From Eleusine coracana subsp. coracana (Eukaryota > Streptophyta > Magnoliopsida > Poales > Poaceae): a stretch of 64,000 nucleotides of DNA. The DNA lies in assembly GCA_032690845.1 (NCBI GenBank), contig CM064433.1, forward strand, positions 38,066,658 to 38,130,657, read 5' to 3'. Position numbers and translations under genes: made by a program. Under the pieces are notes generated by a model that had not been told where the DNA came from, did not search any database, and saw only the letters and a program-made list of their open reading frames with translations. Every line of letters begins with the position of its first letter. The first letter of the stretch is position 1. Shown here piece by piece: positions 9,748-22,977 of the stretch.

Positions 9748-12700
9748 TGTGACACTCCTAGTGTCATAAGGGTCCCCATGGACAGCACTTAGACAGCATA
9801 AGATCCTATCACTAGAATTTGAATTTAAATTTTTCAATTCAAATCAAATTCAAACCAAATTGAATGACCTTTACACTGCAAGTCCTAAAGTTTCAGTAAA
9901 AGTCACCACTGCAAAAATTATATGTTGATGATCATGGTCAAGTAGAACTTTGGGAATTTTCTCAGATTTTTAGTCCTTCAATAAAGGCCTCAAATAAATG
10001 CTAGAATGTTTAAAAACCAGCTCTGTTCATAAAATTTCTAATCAAATTTTAGTGGGAACTGTTGGTAGTTATTATTTTTATAAAAATCAGCACAATATGG
10101 GGAGCCTACCCTATTTTTGGTCTGATTTTAGCAGCACTGGATTAATTCTATCAAAACTAACAAATGCAGTCGGCTGATAAGATTGGAAAAAGAAATGAAA
10201 AAGAAAAAACTCCCCGCGGACCCCACCTGTCAGCGACCCAGAGAAAACACACTCGGCCGCAGCCGCGCTGCCCGACTTGACGCGCGCCGCGTGGTCGCCG
10301 GCGTACGGTCAACGGCCGTTGCCGCGGATCGATGACCCCACGCGCACTGCCGCGGATCGACGATCCCACGCGCACGTTCGGACATCCCCTCTGTCGCCCT
10401 GTCCGAACACCCCCCCCCCCATTCACTCCCTTCGCTCTCTCTCTCTCTCTCTCTCTCTGCCGCTCGCTCGCCGCGCCCCATTGCTGCCCGGTGCTGCTCC
10501 GCGCCACCACCGTCTCGCTCGTCGACATCCACGACATCGCCTCGGCGTCTTCAAGCTCCACGCCAAGCTATCTCCCCCCTCCCGCACCGAGCCGCCGTGA
10601 ATCGATCATTTCTTCCCCGCCTCCGACTGCCGCCCCTCCGCGTCGCCCGACCCCCACGGTGAGCTCCTGGCCGATTCCTTGCACGGGCACGAGTGAATGC
10701 TCCTCCTTCTCCTTCCCGACCTCACTCGGCTCTCCCTCGTGCAGTCGTTCGTCCGGAACACCGCCGTCGACCACTGGAGCTCCGCCTCGTCGTCGCCGAG
10801 CTAGTTCCGGTGAGCCACTCTCCCTATTTTTGCACGCCGCGTGTTCCCCGGAGCTCGCTGGTTGTTACACCGGCAATGCTGCCGCTGCCACCTCCCCTGC
10901 TGACCGCCGTGCTCGCGCCACCGCGCACAGCCGAGCGCCGCCATCGCGCGCGCGCTCGGCTCGGCCACGTTGGCCACTGGGCCGCAAAGGCCAGTGGGCC
11001 TGGCCTCGCTCTCGGGCCACGCCTGGCCCGAAGCGCCTCCGCGCGCGCGATCGCCCGCTGGGCCGCGCGAGTCCCAGCCCACTAGGCTGCCTGATTGCGG
11101 CCCGCGAAGTAAAAATCGAATTTTCTTATTTAAATCATTTCCAGAAATGGGTTAAACTTGTAAAATGCATAGTAAAATGAATAATGGGAATTTTGAGGTA
11201 AAATAAATTTTGTTAGCCTTGTCTGAACTTGTACTAATAAGGAAAAATGCTAAATCACAGTGCTTGTTAATTGTACTGTTAAGATTTAATTAAATAAGAA
11301 AAACACTTATAAATTCATAACTAGTTCATTATTAGGTATTTTTGAGCAAACTAAAATTCTCCAAGTTCCCCTAGTCATGCACTGTTATAGAAAAATGCTA
11401 ATACCGCATGCATGGTAATATTTATATCAAGGCTAAAATAAATAGGAAAAACACTAATAAAATTATAATTAATTACAGAGAGCTGATAAAATATTAAGAA
11501 TTGGTCACCAAGTAGGTTTATCAGTTTTAGTGCCCCTGGAAAAATGTCATAGGGTGTGTCTCTGTATATTAGCTGAAATTAATTTAATGCCCCTTTTTCC
11601 TTATAATAATTAATAGAAATTATTGGCTTGGTGCATGATAGTGAAACTTAACAAATAAATCACTCCTGGTGTAATCTAATTATAATAAATCACCCCTACC
11701 CATTTGAAGATCAGAATCATGTCAACTTAATAAATTATGCCCCGAGTGCAATTTTACCCGTTGATAAAAATGGTTTTGCTTTAGGGCTGTTCACCCGTTG
11801 CAATTTTACTTAGTACCTTGCGAGGGTATTCCTCGACACACTAAAATACTAATTAATTAGCATCTACTGGTCCTAGACATCACTTGCATAGCTTCACCCC
11901 GGCACACACAAACACACCGTACTTGGGTGCGACGTCGTCGCGATCAAGTACTGGAGTCCATGAAGGAAATACACGAAACGCCTTACTCAATAAGATATAC
12001 TATTAAATGCATCATCACACCCCGTTTAATTCCACCGATAACAGTGTACATTAACATATTTATTGAGGAAGTGCCATGAATCCTCTCTTATAGCAGCATC
12101 TTTTGCATCATATAGATCACGCCGTGAACCACGTGGAGACGGGATCGGAGCAGAACCCAGGTGTCGTTGCTGAGCAAGAGCAGACCCAAGGCAAACCCCG
12201 GTGCATAACCCCATTTTAAATTTTTATTGTATCACTAGCTAGGGATGTAAGCTTGCCTGTGCATTAAGTGATAGGAGTTGATTGAAACCCTAACGTGCAG
12301 TAGGTCCCTGTTCCCGATTATTAGCCTCAGGACGGTAGCCGGTCTGCTTAAATTAGGGCGACTATGGATCGAGTGGTATGGAGACCACTCGTAGATAGGA
12401 AATATTATCACTGGGGAATGATATCGGATAAAGGAAAGGGTGGATGAAATCACAATGAAGACCGAACGGGCAACTAGGTGGAAAGGGAAGGATAGTTTGT
12501 CTTCAAGGTGATAGCCCCGTCCGAGTCACCAAAGGCTACGTGTCGTGTCCGGCCCATGGGATCAAGTTTGAACGTACCGTTTGCATGCTGGAGATATGGG
12601 CCCAGTAAACTGACGTAGCTACAACTATCGCTTGGTCTGAAGATAGCCTTTTCCCTTCTTTGGTGGAACTGGGGCTGAGAGAAGGGAGCAATCCACCCAC

Positions 12701-13652
12701 GGATGACGGCACGGGGCGCATTGCATTGGGGGACCCTTCTCGGGGGAGTCTGGACCCGGAAGATCCTGCGGTACCGTGAGCGAAAGGTTGCTCCATGCGG
12801 CTTCCCAGAAGCGCGTGTGGGTCGTGCAAGCAGGTTTCTCCTACAGGATGTAAATCGATTCGAGTCGCTGCCCCTCATAGTAACGAGTACCACTTGATCG
12901 CGGCTCTGGAACAGTGTCGGAAGCCATTAAGATGATGTGTGGATTTAATATTGTTGTTTTGGAATTAGTAAGATTGTATTGCAACCATGATTGTTATAGC
13001 TCTAGTGCAAACTAAATTTATTATTCTGCATGACAACTCAACTTGATGCTAAAACTTGAAAAATAAGGATCCACTCTTAGGCGGGTTTTTTGGCAATAAA
13101 AACCCTATCCCTAGCCTTGCATGTCTAGACATTGGCTGCAGTTGGCCATTTTGACAGGTCAGTCTTGCTGAGTAAATTAGTTACTTAGGACGTAGCTCTA
13201 TGTGGTTTTCAGATGACCAGGACGGAGACTGCCACTGCGGTGGGAGATTCCATTGGGAGGACCAGCGCCCCGATTATTGGAACATCGAATGGGAGTTGTG
13301 CATGAATGAAGATGAGGATTAGTTCCTTGCTTGCCGGTACGGTGTTTGGGCAAAGCACCTATTATGGCCGGGATGTCCCCTGTGTGTCGCCGTGAGAGGG
13401 CGATTGTATCTTAGGTTTTTCGTCGAACTGGTGAGCCAGTGTTGAACAATTCGCTTCCGCAACTTATTTTTGTCAAAACTCCGGTTTGTAATATAACTTC
13501 AGATTTATGTAAACTCTGCTTCCCCCACCTATGTTCTTGTCGCAATTATTTTTCTCTGTCATGTGTTATACTATTGGGCGCCACAGCGCATGTCGTCACC
13601 CGAGGGAGATCCTGGAACGGAGCCGTCTCCGTGGTAAGGCGGGTCCGAGACA
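9748..13652 (+). mobile_element. Solo LTR of a Ty3/gypsy chromovirus relative
   Basis: Begins TGTGACACTCC and ends GTCCGAGACA. It is flanked by a perfect 5-bp target duplication GTATA (9743-9747 and 13653-13657). It resembles the LTRs at 30121-33823 and 51056-53997 throughout, including a GC-rich block (about 10200-11100) with a CT microsatellite and CCCACGGTGAGC, and a downstream block with TGGAGTCCATGAAGGAAATA. No internal region is attached, so it is a recombined solo LTR. At 3905 bp it is slightly longer than its relatives. Long open frames inside it are by-products of GC content. Confidence 0.9.
10434..10458. repeat. CT microsatellite
   Basis: Uninterrupted CT repeat inside the GC-rich block of the solo LTR. 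Shorter CT tracts lie at the same place in the two other LTR copies (near 30783 and 51704). Confidence 0.85.
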
Positions 13653-13729
13653 GTATATAAACCACTTACTTAAATAAATTCTACAAAATAATCAATGACA
13701 CATGAAAAAAATTTTCTTTCTTCTTGCAG

Positions 13730-14285
13730 ATAATGTCGATCTACTTAGGAAAATGACGATGACACAACAAAAAAATGTAAACAAGAGCACAAAAAAAAAA
13801 ACATGCTTCCAGGATGCTATGGCTATCTTTTGTTCGGCTGGATATCCTGATATAGTAATTACCTTCGCATGTAACACCAATCGGCCAGAGATACAACAGA
13901 TGCTGGTAGTAGAAGGAACTCAAAAACCATCAGATAAACCAGATATTATTTCTAGGATATTCCGAATAAAGCTAAAGGAAATGATGATAGACATAAAGAA
14001 AAGAGAGAACTTCAGAAAAGCAAGCTCAAGTAATGATCCTACCATTCATCAATATATCAAAGCCTATTACTTATTAATTTGAATTTGAACTAATATTTTG
14101 TATTTCATTGCAGCTATTTACACAACTGAATTCAGAAAGAGGGGCCTTCCCCATGCCCATATAATGAGCTTCCTCGACAACGAAACTAAATGCCAAGAGC
14201 CCTCACGGATCCACAAAATGTTAACTGCAAAGGTCCCAACCAAGGCAGATGACCTCGAAGAATATGAAGCACAATTGATGAAAAG
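13730..14285 (+). pseudogene. Helitron Rep-like domain, truncated
   Basis: Two exon-like pieces, about 13730-14040 after TTCTTGCAG and 14114-14285 after TTCATTGCAG, match the N-terminal Helitron helicase-like (Rep) domain. The first contains DAMAIFCSAGYPDIVITFAC, then NRPEIQQML and DKPDIISRIFRIKLKEMM. The second contains TEFRKRGLPHAHIMSFL, where PHAHI is the HUH metal-binding motif of rolling-circle initiators. The region N-terminal to DAMAI is replaced by an unrelated Lys-rich stretch. The catalytic Tyr region and the helicase are absent. The 5' part of this coding unit was separated from the RPA exons by the solo LTR. The protein is not expected to be active. Confidence 0.8.
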
Positions 14286-14875
14286 GTATTTCTTCCTTTT
14301 ATCTTATATGTGAAACATATCTCTACATAGACCACAAATTTTAGATACACATATATTTCCTTGATCTCAACTTAAATACTTCATATTGCATTACCTTGTA
14401 CATTAAAGATATCAATTTCTTTGTCAATTATTTTTTCAGAAAGGAAGCAAAACCCACAAATGAAAAAAAAATGCCATGATTGTCTTTCCAAGATGCTGTC
14501 TAGCTGCGTCCGCATTTCTCTCTCACCAGCCTGATGCTACTGTTGGTTCTGCTATTAAAAATAATTATTTCTAATAACTGCATATTATCAGGTCATAGAT
14601 TCACCTTCCTTTGAGTGAACATTCACAAAAAAAATTGTTTTCCTACTATCTTGCTAAAGCTGTAATTTGACAAATAATCCCAACCAAAAAGATGTTATAA
14701 ACTTGCATCAATTATTTAAAAATCAGATTATGTAACAAAATGGCTACACCTCTATGTTATATTAGGAGGTATACATTAGTTTTGTTGTCAGGAGTATATA
14801 CAACACTTTAAACGTAAGAAAAAAAATGCAGAAACAATGTCTAGCGTGCACAATTGCGCGGGCCAGCTGATCTAG
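14286..14875. other. Helitron 3' segment
   Basis: Non-coding AT-rich sequence ending in AATGTCTAGCGTGCACAATT, GCGCGGGCC and then CTAG. The last 50 bp match the 3' end of the Helitron at 60871-62684. Confidence 0.7.
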
Positions 14876-15440
14876 TTATATTCCGAAATGGATTTAGTTT
14901 TTCTTTTTCTTTACATTGAAATAATACCAAGAATTTTTAACTTCTGAGTTACTTCCAGAAACACTAGAGGCCTACCGTTGAAGGATTTTTGCTGTTTCTT
15001 GGCCATAAGCACTAGCACAAGCTTGTCCATCTCTGTTCATCCTACTTGATTTCAACTGATTCCCCGGAGTCCTAAACTTTAACGTCTTTTCGTATGCTTA
15101 GTTATCAAGCAGAGAATGTTATTCTTTGGTCATCAACAAAAGGTGCACACCATTGTTTCAGTTCCTGCCAAACTAGTGTACGGACAAAACATTCTAAAGA
15201 AGTCGTGCTCGTTTTTGTCTTTCAAAATAAATATAATATCCACTATTACAAGCTTTTGGTTGTGTCCATTCAGAAGGAAAATATATCATCAAATTTACTT
15301 GACATGGAATACGTATGTCAGAAAGTTGTATATTTCAAGTAGTCTCAGCACTTTCCTTAAAAGGCTGCTCTTGTCACGGATAAAAATGCAAATGAAGCAT
15401 TTGGACTACTTATTTGAGTTGTCGTCTTGGTCTCTTTGTG
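14876..15440. other. Displaced 3' flank of kinase pseudogene 1
   Basis: Resembles the sequence downstream of kinase 2 (28430-28640). Shared order: a T-rich tract then ATTGAAAT, CCATCTCTGTTCATC or CCATCTCTCTCCATC, TAACGTCTTTTCGT or TAATATCTTTTCGT, and ATTCTTTGGTCA. It marks the far side of the Helitron insertion. No coding sequence is recognised. Confidence 0.65.
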
Positions 15441-18297
15441 TGTGAGTGGGCAACTGCAGGTTTCTAGAGAGTACGTGAGTGAGATATTGGAGCAAGCTGA
15501 AATGATATCAAGACCGTAAGAAGCAGTCCGCTTCAAGCAAAACTCCATACAAATGTTTGGTTCACGAGAAACTCTTCTCCTTGTTCTACTTCAGTATCAT
15601 AACCAAATTTTCCTTGCCTTACAAATGTGATGCATTTCGGTTCTGAATATTGAAACTTGTCACAATGCTGTATTCATCTGTTCTGTAAAAATTAGCAATT
15701 TCGATAATCCATTTGAAAGGAGACACAGGGGAACTTGAAAGTAGGACGTATGACCGGGAAACAAAAAACTGAGGGAAATGCTTTGTTTCTCCTGTCATGG
15801 CGGAGCCTCGGAGGTACCAGCGACACATCGTGACTTCAGGCTGTGGGAGAGCGGAGCAGCAACTGACAGACACCACGTAGGTTTCATTGGTCTTGCGAGG
15901 CACGAGCAGGCATGAATGGAATCGGGTGTCTCGTCTCTGTAGGATGCGATTGGGAAGGAGACGGAGCCATAGAGCCAAAGCGTCCCAAAGGTGCACCCTG
16001 TGTTAGGACCGTCACTATACGCCTATCCCAAGCACTACAGAGTGGATGACGGTGGCAGCCAATGTGATCTCTGTTTGTATTTTTTTTTTCCGAGCAGTAA
16101 AACATTGTGGATTGCAAAGTTCATGATTCATCCATGTTGCATCTCCTCTTCGTGTGCATGGTGGCTGTTGTCACTTTCTTCTGATGCCGACATTGGTATT
16201 CTCTGTTTGGCTGCCGTGTTATTGCACTAAGAACGGCTAGCTGTTTAATTTCATACCTCCATAAAATCTGGAGATCTTTTCATGCTTTTGCTGCCAATGT
16301 GTCATGCTGATCTTGGACAGAGGGAACGGCCATATATAGGCATATGTGTTAGCGTCATGAACTCAGATTGCAAAAGATGGCAGACTTATCTTTCGGTCGA
16401 GAAATCCGTGATTTCTCAAATTGAGACGCCGGTAGAATTCTCTAGTGACATTTTTTGCGCGAATAGCTAGAAGATGTGATGATAAGAGTTTCTGGTATCT
16501 GATTGAGATGGTGGAAGCTGAAATGGTTCTGCCATATGGAGAAGCGAACATGCAATTGCAACTCAACTTCCCTGGGTAGGATGTGACTCATAATGGCGTT
16601 GGTGACTCATACACGACATTAGTGACTGATTATCTTCTATACTTTAGTGATTGGTTAACTTCGGTGTTCAACGATCTTATAGCAATGGCAGGCATCGAAG
16701 GGTGTCACAGGTGTGCAATTCTCCTATACTCTGCAAATTGGGTCACTTTGGTGCTGCGCCCATGGTGGCTGACACTCATTCTCTGACATTTGGAAATGTT
16801 GCAGTGTGGCTTAATCCGACACGTGTGACTGGTTCCCCTCTTATACTCCTGGAGATTAGGTCACAATGATGTTAGTAATGGCAGGCTTCAACATTGCTGG
16901 AACCATGGTGGAAATGTAGCCACTTGTCATGGTGCTGCATAGGTGGTCCTTCATCAACAAGAAAGCTACAGGAATAATTTGGGTTTCTTTTATTGTTTTT
17001 AGTTTCATCACTGTGACAATGCTACATGCTTGATGATGACTGATATCTGTGATTGTATTTAGCTGTAACTCTGCTGAAGGTTAAGACCATTTGGTTGTAG
17101 CCAAAGCTGGAATCAATACAATATTTTGTGTCTTCATACATGGTGGTCAATGTTTCTTCAATCTACTAAGGAGTCTCGTTTCTTATTTATTGTGGAGAAT
17201 TGTTTTTTGGCATACCACATACATTGCTAGAGTAGAGTGTATTCTTGTATAATGTCTTCTTTACTCAGTAAGATATGCAGTATATGAATACCTGATACTG
17301 TTGAATGCTGACTCAAAAAAGGTACAATCATTTCTAATTGCCTTCATAGAAAAATGTTTCAAAAATAATGTATTAAAATTATTGTCTGTCAATTTGGAGA
17401 TATGGATGGCTTGTCTAGTGAGAAATAGCAGTTTCTTTTTCTTAATGGAAAAAAGATAGCGACGGCAATCAATTTTGGAGTGTATCTTCGGTCCCATGGT
17501 ATCTTGTAGAAGTGGAAAAATGTTGAATCAATGCCAGTCATGTTTGTTTTTCCACATGTTCATGCTAAACCTACATGTGACAAGCACTTTGGCATGAGGA
17601 CAGGCGGTTATTAGTTTGAGCACACATGGGTCAGGGAACCCCTGGCCAGTGTTCAACATGTGGTGCACAAGAATAAACAGCGTCAAGTGCGGGAGTGTAT
17701 ATGCCCATGTGCAACAGCGATGATGCAAAGCGCCTGCGTCCGGTGTAAATAAAATGAGCAGCCTTTGATACTTTACTTAAGCGAGCAGAGGGGAGCCTAG
17801 ATGTCACTGTCACTGCACATTGTCATTGATTCAACGACGTAAAGACGTCAGTGCTTTTGTTTTGGTTATTTGCTGCGATAGTGCAGCTGAACAATCAAAA
17901 CAGTGGCCCAACGCAGCACCGCCTGCGCCATGTAGTCTTGGTGCCGTTCTGCAAGTCGAAGGATGAGGCATAGACGTCCCGAGCTGTGGTTCTTGGAGAC
18001 CCACCGATTGTGTGTACATTGACTATTGACAAATGAGCAGTAGCAGTCCTTGTTCTCTCATCTGTGGAGAAAAACTGTAAGGACTGAGGAGAACACCGGA
18101 TGCATACATGTCATCCAGTTGATGCGACACGAAATAGCTTGATATTCATATTTGATTTTCTGCAATTTCGTGTTGAGCCACCGATGCAATATACTCTGAC
18201 ATGGGGATAGTGTATATATGTTGCTACATTTTAACGGTTGCCACAATGAACAAGTGGTGTTGGTAGCTAAGTCCCAAAGAAACTAGAAGAAAATAGA
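15441..18297. other. Unassigned intergenic region
   Basis: No gene, RNA gene or element boundary is recognised. The longest open frames (about 125 codons on the minus strand at 15619-15996) match nothing I know. The stretch near 17060-17140 resembles a transcript 3' end (GGTTGTAGCCAAAGCTGGAA followed by AATACAATATT), but without a supporting upstream exon. Confidence 0.35.
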
Positions 18298-19549
18298 CAC
18301 TACGGGAAAATCGATGTTTGTTGAGTGTCCTCCTCTTTGTCGAGTGTTTTTACTCGGGCACTCGGTAAAGAACATCTTTGTCGAGTGGCATAAAAAAAAA
18401 CACTAGGTAAAATAAATACATTCGGTGAAAAATACTTTGCTCAGTGCTAAAAAAATACACTTGACAAAGACGAGTATTTGCCAAGTGTTTTCTTTGGCAC
18501 TTGGCAAAGATAAGAGTTTGTCGAGTGTTTTTTCTTGACACTCAGCAAAGATAAAGTTTTGCAAAAAGTTATTCTTTTCCTGTTCTACTCTCAAAACTTT
18601 ATGAACTCTTCACATACAATGTGTGTTACTCCATTTTAAAATTTGTCATTTTTTGTATTTGTTTGCTATATTTATTTAATTAATAATGTTTCAAACAATT
18701 TTTTAAATAAAGTCAAATTTGGACGACAAGTGACTCAAATAAAAGAAAATCAATGAGTATAAAATTTATATTCATTTTATTTAGGCCAATTTGAGACCTT
18801 ACCCATGAAATAAAAATAATTTGACATAAAGTGTGAAAATCATGAACTTAGTGTGTCCAAATGATTTTTAAATTTTTAAAGAAATCAAATAAAGTCTGAA
18901 AATTATTAGATTTGTCATGATGTGATGGTATTACAAGTGAAAGCTACGATAAAATGTAGAGAAGGTTTGGCACAAGTTTTCACATACGTTGCTTACAAAA
19001 TGAAGAATCTCTGAAGAATAACCTTAGAGTTGAGAATAAGTCATTAAGATTAGGAGTCATATTGATAGTCAAATTCGAACTTGAGTTCAAATCATTTTGT
19101 ATAGGTCATAGACTACATAAAGTTGTATCATTTCAAAATTTTGATTATTTTAAAAAAAATTTCATAATTTTAAATTTTTTTGAAGTATGTAGGAAAATTT
19201 ATTTGTACTCGGCAAACAAGGACTTTGCCGAGTGTCCGACAAAAAAAACTTGGCAAAGAGGTATAATATAAGAAGATTTAAATTTTTTGTTATTTTGTTG
19301 GGTTTCTTTTGTGATTTACATTTTACCGAGTGTAAGGCTTTGTCAAGTGTATTTCGACACTCGATAAAGGCTTATATTGCTGAGTGCGTGATAAAAAACA
19401 CTCGTCAAAGAGCACTTTGCCCACACTTTTTTGTCGTATGCTCTTTGCCGAGTGCTGCCGAGTATTGCACTCGATAAAGGCTATGCTGAGTGTTTAAGAG
19501 CCTTCGCCGAGTGCTTCTGGCACTCACAAATAACCGATTTCCCGTAGTG
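18298..19549. mobile_element. Non-autonomous CACTA (En/Spm) element
   Basis: Begins CACTACGGGAAAATCG and ends CGATTTCCCGTAGTG, a terminal inverted repeat of about 15 bp with one length difference. It is flanked by the 3-bp target duplication AGA (18295-18297 and 19550-19552). Both subterminal regions are crowded with GTCGAGTG or GCCGAGTG motifs in direct and inverted orientation, the usual transposase-binding repeats of CACTA elements. The 1252-bp body encodes no transposase, so mobilisation would depend on another copy. Confidence 0.93.
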
Positions 19550-20560
19550 AGATGTTCCATTTTTTTTGGAGACAGTAGATGTGGCAGGTTTACACCTCTT
19601 CTGATAGCTCATTTGGTACTCTCAACAATTTATCGAATAACTGTTTTGATTTTTCATTTTAATGTGTAAATGGACTGTGCATGTTTCGAAGAGAGAGCAT
19701 GTCTAAGTGAGATGTTGAAGGAAGCCATGAACTGATGCCACGATCGCAATTAACAGTCCGATTCTTGTAGCCCAGTGCAGGCAGATATGGTTTGCCAGCG
19801 AGACATCCGGTCCATGGTTAACTATTACTTCTATCTATGTGCTTCCAGTCCTTTGTCATGTGCAGACAAAGGATCCACGGGGTTAAGCAAGATAGTCACG
19901 TGGAAGAGCCCAGCCACAAGGTAGTTAAGCAAGATCTCAAGATCCTACGAATGATCAGAAGTAAAATGTTGCTAGGTCTCTGAAGCAACCACTGCTTCTC
20001 TTTCCCGACACCTCCTGTTCTCAGCTAGCACACACACGCTCATCACATAATTTGGTCCTTTTTTGACCATTCTTTCTTTGCCCATTGTCTACTACCCCTG
20101 TTTGGGCCATATATTACCATGATGATTAAAGAAAGTGGCGTTGTGGTGGCTGACTTTTTTCGTTTGACAAATCAATTTGAAGAAATTTATTGGATGAAAG
20201 CAAAAAAGCAATGGGACTGTAACCACAAGAAATAATTGTATTTTGATACAAATTGTATTTTGTGAAGGCATGCGAGCTGTTAATAATCTTTCACATGTGC
20301 AGAGAGTCATTGAACTCGCAGGTGCCTCAGTAAAACGGAATCACAACATTATGTATGCCATTAATTTCTTACCTGAGACACACTGATTGTTAAATTGAAA
20401 CCAGCATAAATAATCACTAAGAGATGATACTTTCTGGCGTCGAATCACAGACTATATTGGAATTGAAAAAACACACTTCCTATGCTCCTGTTTACTGGCA
20501 GCACTGAAGCATTCCACATGGTCCAAGTTATGTTCAAGTAACTACAATTTGTTATATGTT
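19550..20560. other. Unassigned intergenic region
   Basis: No coding or mobile-element features recognised. GTTAAGCAAGAT occurs twice near 19882 and 19925. Confidence 0.35.
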
Positions 20561-21116
20561 TTTTTTAACCGAAGTCAGCAGGGGTATCCCCTACCTATTT
20601 TTTATAAATTTTATAAAAGGGTGCGACTGTACATGATACAAGGCTGTAAGCCCAATGAAAGACCCTAGTAAGAAAAGACTCAATGACATTATAAAGGAAA
20701 CTATCCAACAAAGCTTTTAAAGCTGGTTTAGCCCTGAGAGAGACCACGTCAAACTCCTTCCTGAAAGACCGTTCCCAAGCATTAAACAGATGGAGAAACA
20801 TTGTCAAAAATAATGCTATTCCTAGGACACGAAATGGACCTGCACCCTACAATCATTATCTCTCAGAAAATTTCCGAGTTGAATGTCCTTCTGGCAGATA
20901 GCAGCATGTTGTCTGGTATGAGCTGAGTGTTCCAATAAATATTCCGAAATCTCCAACACTACTTATTGAAGCTACAGTCGAAGAAAAAGATGATTCGGAG
21001 TTTCTTCACATTGACAGAGCAAAGAAAACAGTTGCAGCTGTCTACTACTCTGTTCTTCCTTCTCAGCAGGTTCATTGTGTTGATTTTGTCCCTTAATAGA
21101 AAACAGAAAAAGAACT
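20561..21116 (-). mobile_element. LINE (L1-clade) 3' fragment
   Basis: Read on the minus strand, a decayed zf-RVT-type region includes INTMNLLRRKN, then CNCFLCSVN and FFFDCSF, the Cys pattern found at the C-terminus of plant LINE ORF2. It is followed by a 3' UTR ending in GGTAGGGGATACCCCTGC and an A tail (T run at 20561-20568 on the plus strand). It is strongly 5' truncated with many stops. Confidence 0.7.
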
Positions 21117-21640
21117 CTTATCTTATTTCTATGATTTTTCGACTGTGTTTTCTTTTTCTCTTTTTTCAATACTTTTTTTAAAATTTGATTAACTTTTACA
21201 ACAAGACATTTATAGATTTATCATGATTTTTTTTCATACTGTATATTTAATATGTTAAAGTCTATCCAACTTATAGAAACCATTGATCAAAGACCATACA
21301 AAACACCGTCAACAAATCCAAAAAATAAGCTTCTTGGGATGGAGATCGAATTAGATACACCCATAGTCCCATGTCACTTGTTTCAAGGCACAACATGCTC
21401 TATGGTGTCGCAAACTGACACCATGGTAGATGGAGGACAAAATTATTTGATCAAAAGTTCTTGAGGCAACTCCTGTGTCACTATAATGACTATTCCATCT
21501 TGGACCCTCCGGATAGATGGAGCTCATAATCATGGTTGCCAATCTCAGGCAAATCCCTCAGGCTATCTCATGGGGAAATCAAGTCCTTTAGAATGCTAGT
21601 CTGAACTCTACATGATCTCCGCTAAGGCTAAATAAAAGCA
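21117..21640. other. Unassigned intergenic region
   Basis: AT-rich sequence between two LINE fragments. A 70-codon open frame at 21252-21464 matches nothing I recognise. Confidence 0.35.
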
Positions 21641-21649
21641 TCATTTACA

Positions 21650-22930
21650 TGTGTCGGAAAAAGTGTAGTAGAAATAAAAGCATAATTTACATGTGTCATT
21701 TCTTTTAGATAATGGAACAAGGTTCCTGCCTCTACATCCCCTTGAGGATGTACACAGCCTAGAATTACATAAAAGAGCACTTAGGCTCCAACAGCATAAT
21801 ACAAGTTCGGATAATCTAATGTTGCCCTGCATATTACCTGCAAAAAGGAATTTCATTTAGAGTCTTTGAACACAATATCATTTATTAAACCAAATTGCCC
21901 AACATAAGGCTGCAGCTCCTAATAAAATTTTATTCTTAAGCTTCGGCCTAAAACCGTGAAGCCAAGAGCCAAACATATGAGAACAACTATCCCGTGGTTG
22001 AATTTCAAAAGTAATATGAGCCGTGTTCCAATTGAATCTTGAAAAATGGCAATCAAAGAACAAATGCTGTATAATTTCTAACAAACTACAAAAGCAACAC
22101 TTAGTATTCCCTTGCCACTTCCTTTTTCTAATATTATCCTTAGTAAGGGTTACACCTTTTTGTTGGTACCAAAGAAAAATCTTAACTTTCAAAGTTACTT
22201 TTTAGTTTCCAAAGTGAACTTTTTCTAGATACCACCCCATCTTGTACCATAGCCAAGTACATAGATCATACCGAAAATGGCCATTCTTATGGAGATTTCA
22301 AACAAAAGTGTCCTTTCCATCATTAAGATTGACTGGGAGTACCATTTCTACAAGTTTGTACCAATTCACCAAATTCGCATCCACCAGTGCCCATCTAAAG
22401 GAAACATTGAGTGGAGTAGAACTCAAAACATGAGCCGCTGTATCATTTTTTCTCCTAGCTAAGTTATACAGAGAGGGATACATTGCTCCTAATGGTATGC
22501 TTCCAATCCAAATTTCTTCCCAAAATCTAATTTGGGTGCCACTACGGAGTACAAAAGAGCCCCCCATGAGAAATTGGTGCTTAACCTTCATTAAACCGGC
22601 TCAAAAATGAGAGTCTCCGGGTTGTTTCCTCACTCGAGTTAAAGTTTTGTTTGCCAAATATTTCTTAGAAGATTTTTCCAAATACCTTTCTCACTAATGA
22701 ACTTGAATAACCATTTACTCAAGAGGCATTTATTTTGGATGCCTAGACTTTGAATTCCTAGTCCACTAAAGTCCTTTGGTTTACATAATACACTCCACTT
22801 AGTGAGTCTGTATTTCTTTTTATGTTCATTGCATTGCCAAAAGAAATGTGACCTGTAATAGTCAAGCTTGTGAAGGACACCTTTAGGTATCTCAAAAAAA
22901 GAGGGCATGTACATAGCGAGGTTAGTCAAG
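21650..22930 (-). mobile_element. LINE (L1-clade) ORF2 C-terminal fragment
   Basis: On the minus strand three open pieces form the end of a LINE ORF2: post-RT region at 22929-22639 (FFWQCNEHKKKYRLTKW, then GLGIQSLGIQNKCLLSKWLF), a linker at 22591-22298 (IRFWEEIWIG), and a zf-RVT-like domain at 22192-21878 (FLWYQQKGVTLTKDNI, then CCFCSLLEIIQHLFFDC). At least one frameshift separates the first and second. The 3' UTR continues to about 21650 with an AT-rich tail. The reverse transcriptase itself is missing, so this is a dead 5'-truncated copy. Confidence 0.8.
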
Positions 22931-22977
22931 ACTGAGTTAATTAGGTGTCACAAGCAGATGAAGTGCATAAAATTCTA

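Larger units (their letters stand above)
6636..14875 (+). mobile_element. Helitron with RPA-like and Rep-like exons, carrying a nested solo LTR
   Basis: The 5' end TCTATTTAATAATAAAAGG follows an A at 6635. The 3' end is CTAG at 14872-14875 followed by T, so insertion was between A and T as Helitrons do, without target duplication. Just before the 3' end, GTGCACAATTGCGCGGG is a decayed terminal hairpin. A second element at 60871-62684 shares both ends, which confirms the boundaries. Kinase-2 3' flank lacks the element, while the sequences on either side of it here (to 6632 and from about 14880) both resemble that flank. Inside are four RPA-like exons, a Rep fragment and a 3.9-kb solo LTR. No helicase domain is seen, so it is non-autonomous today. 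Confidence 0.85.
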
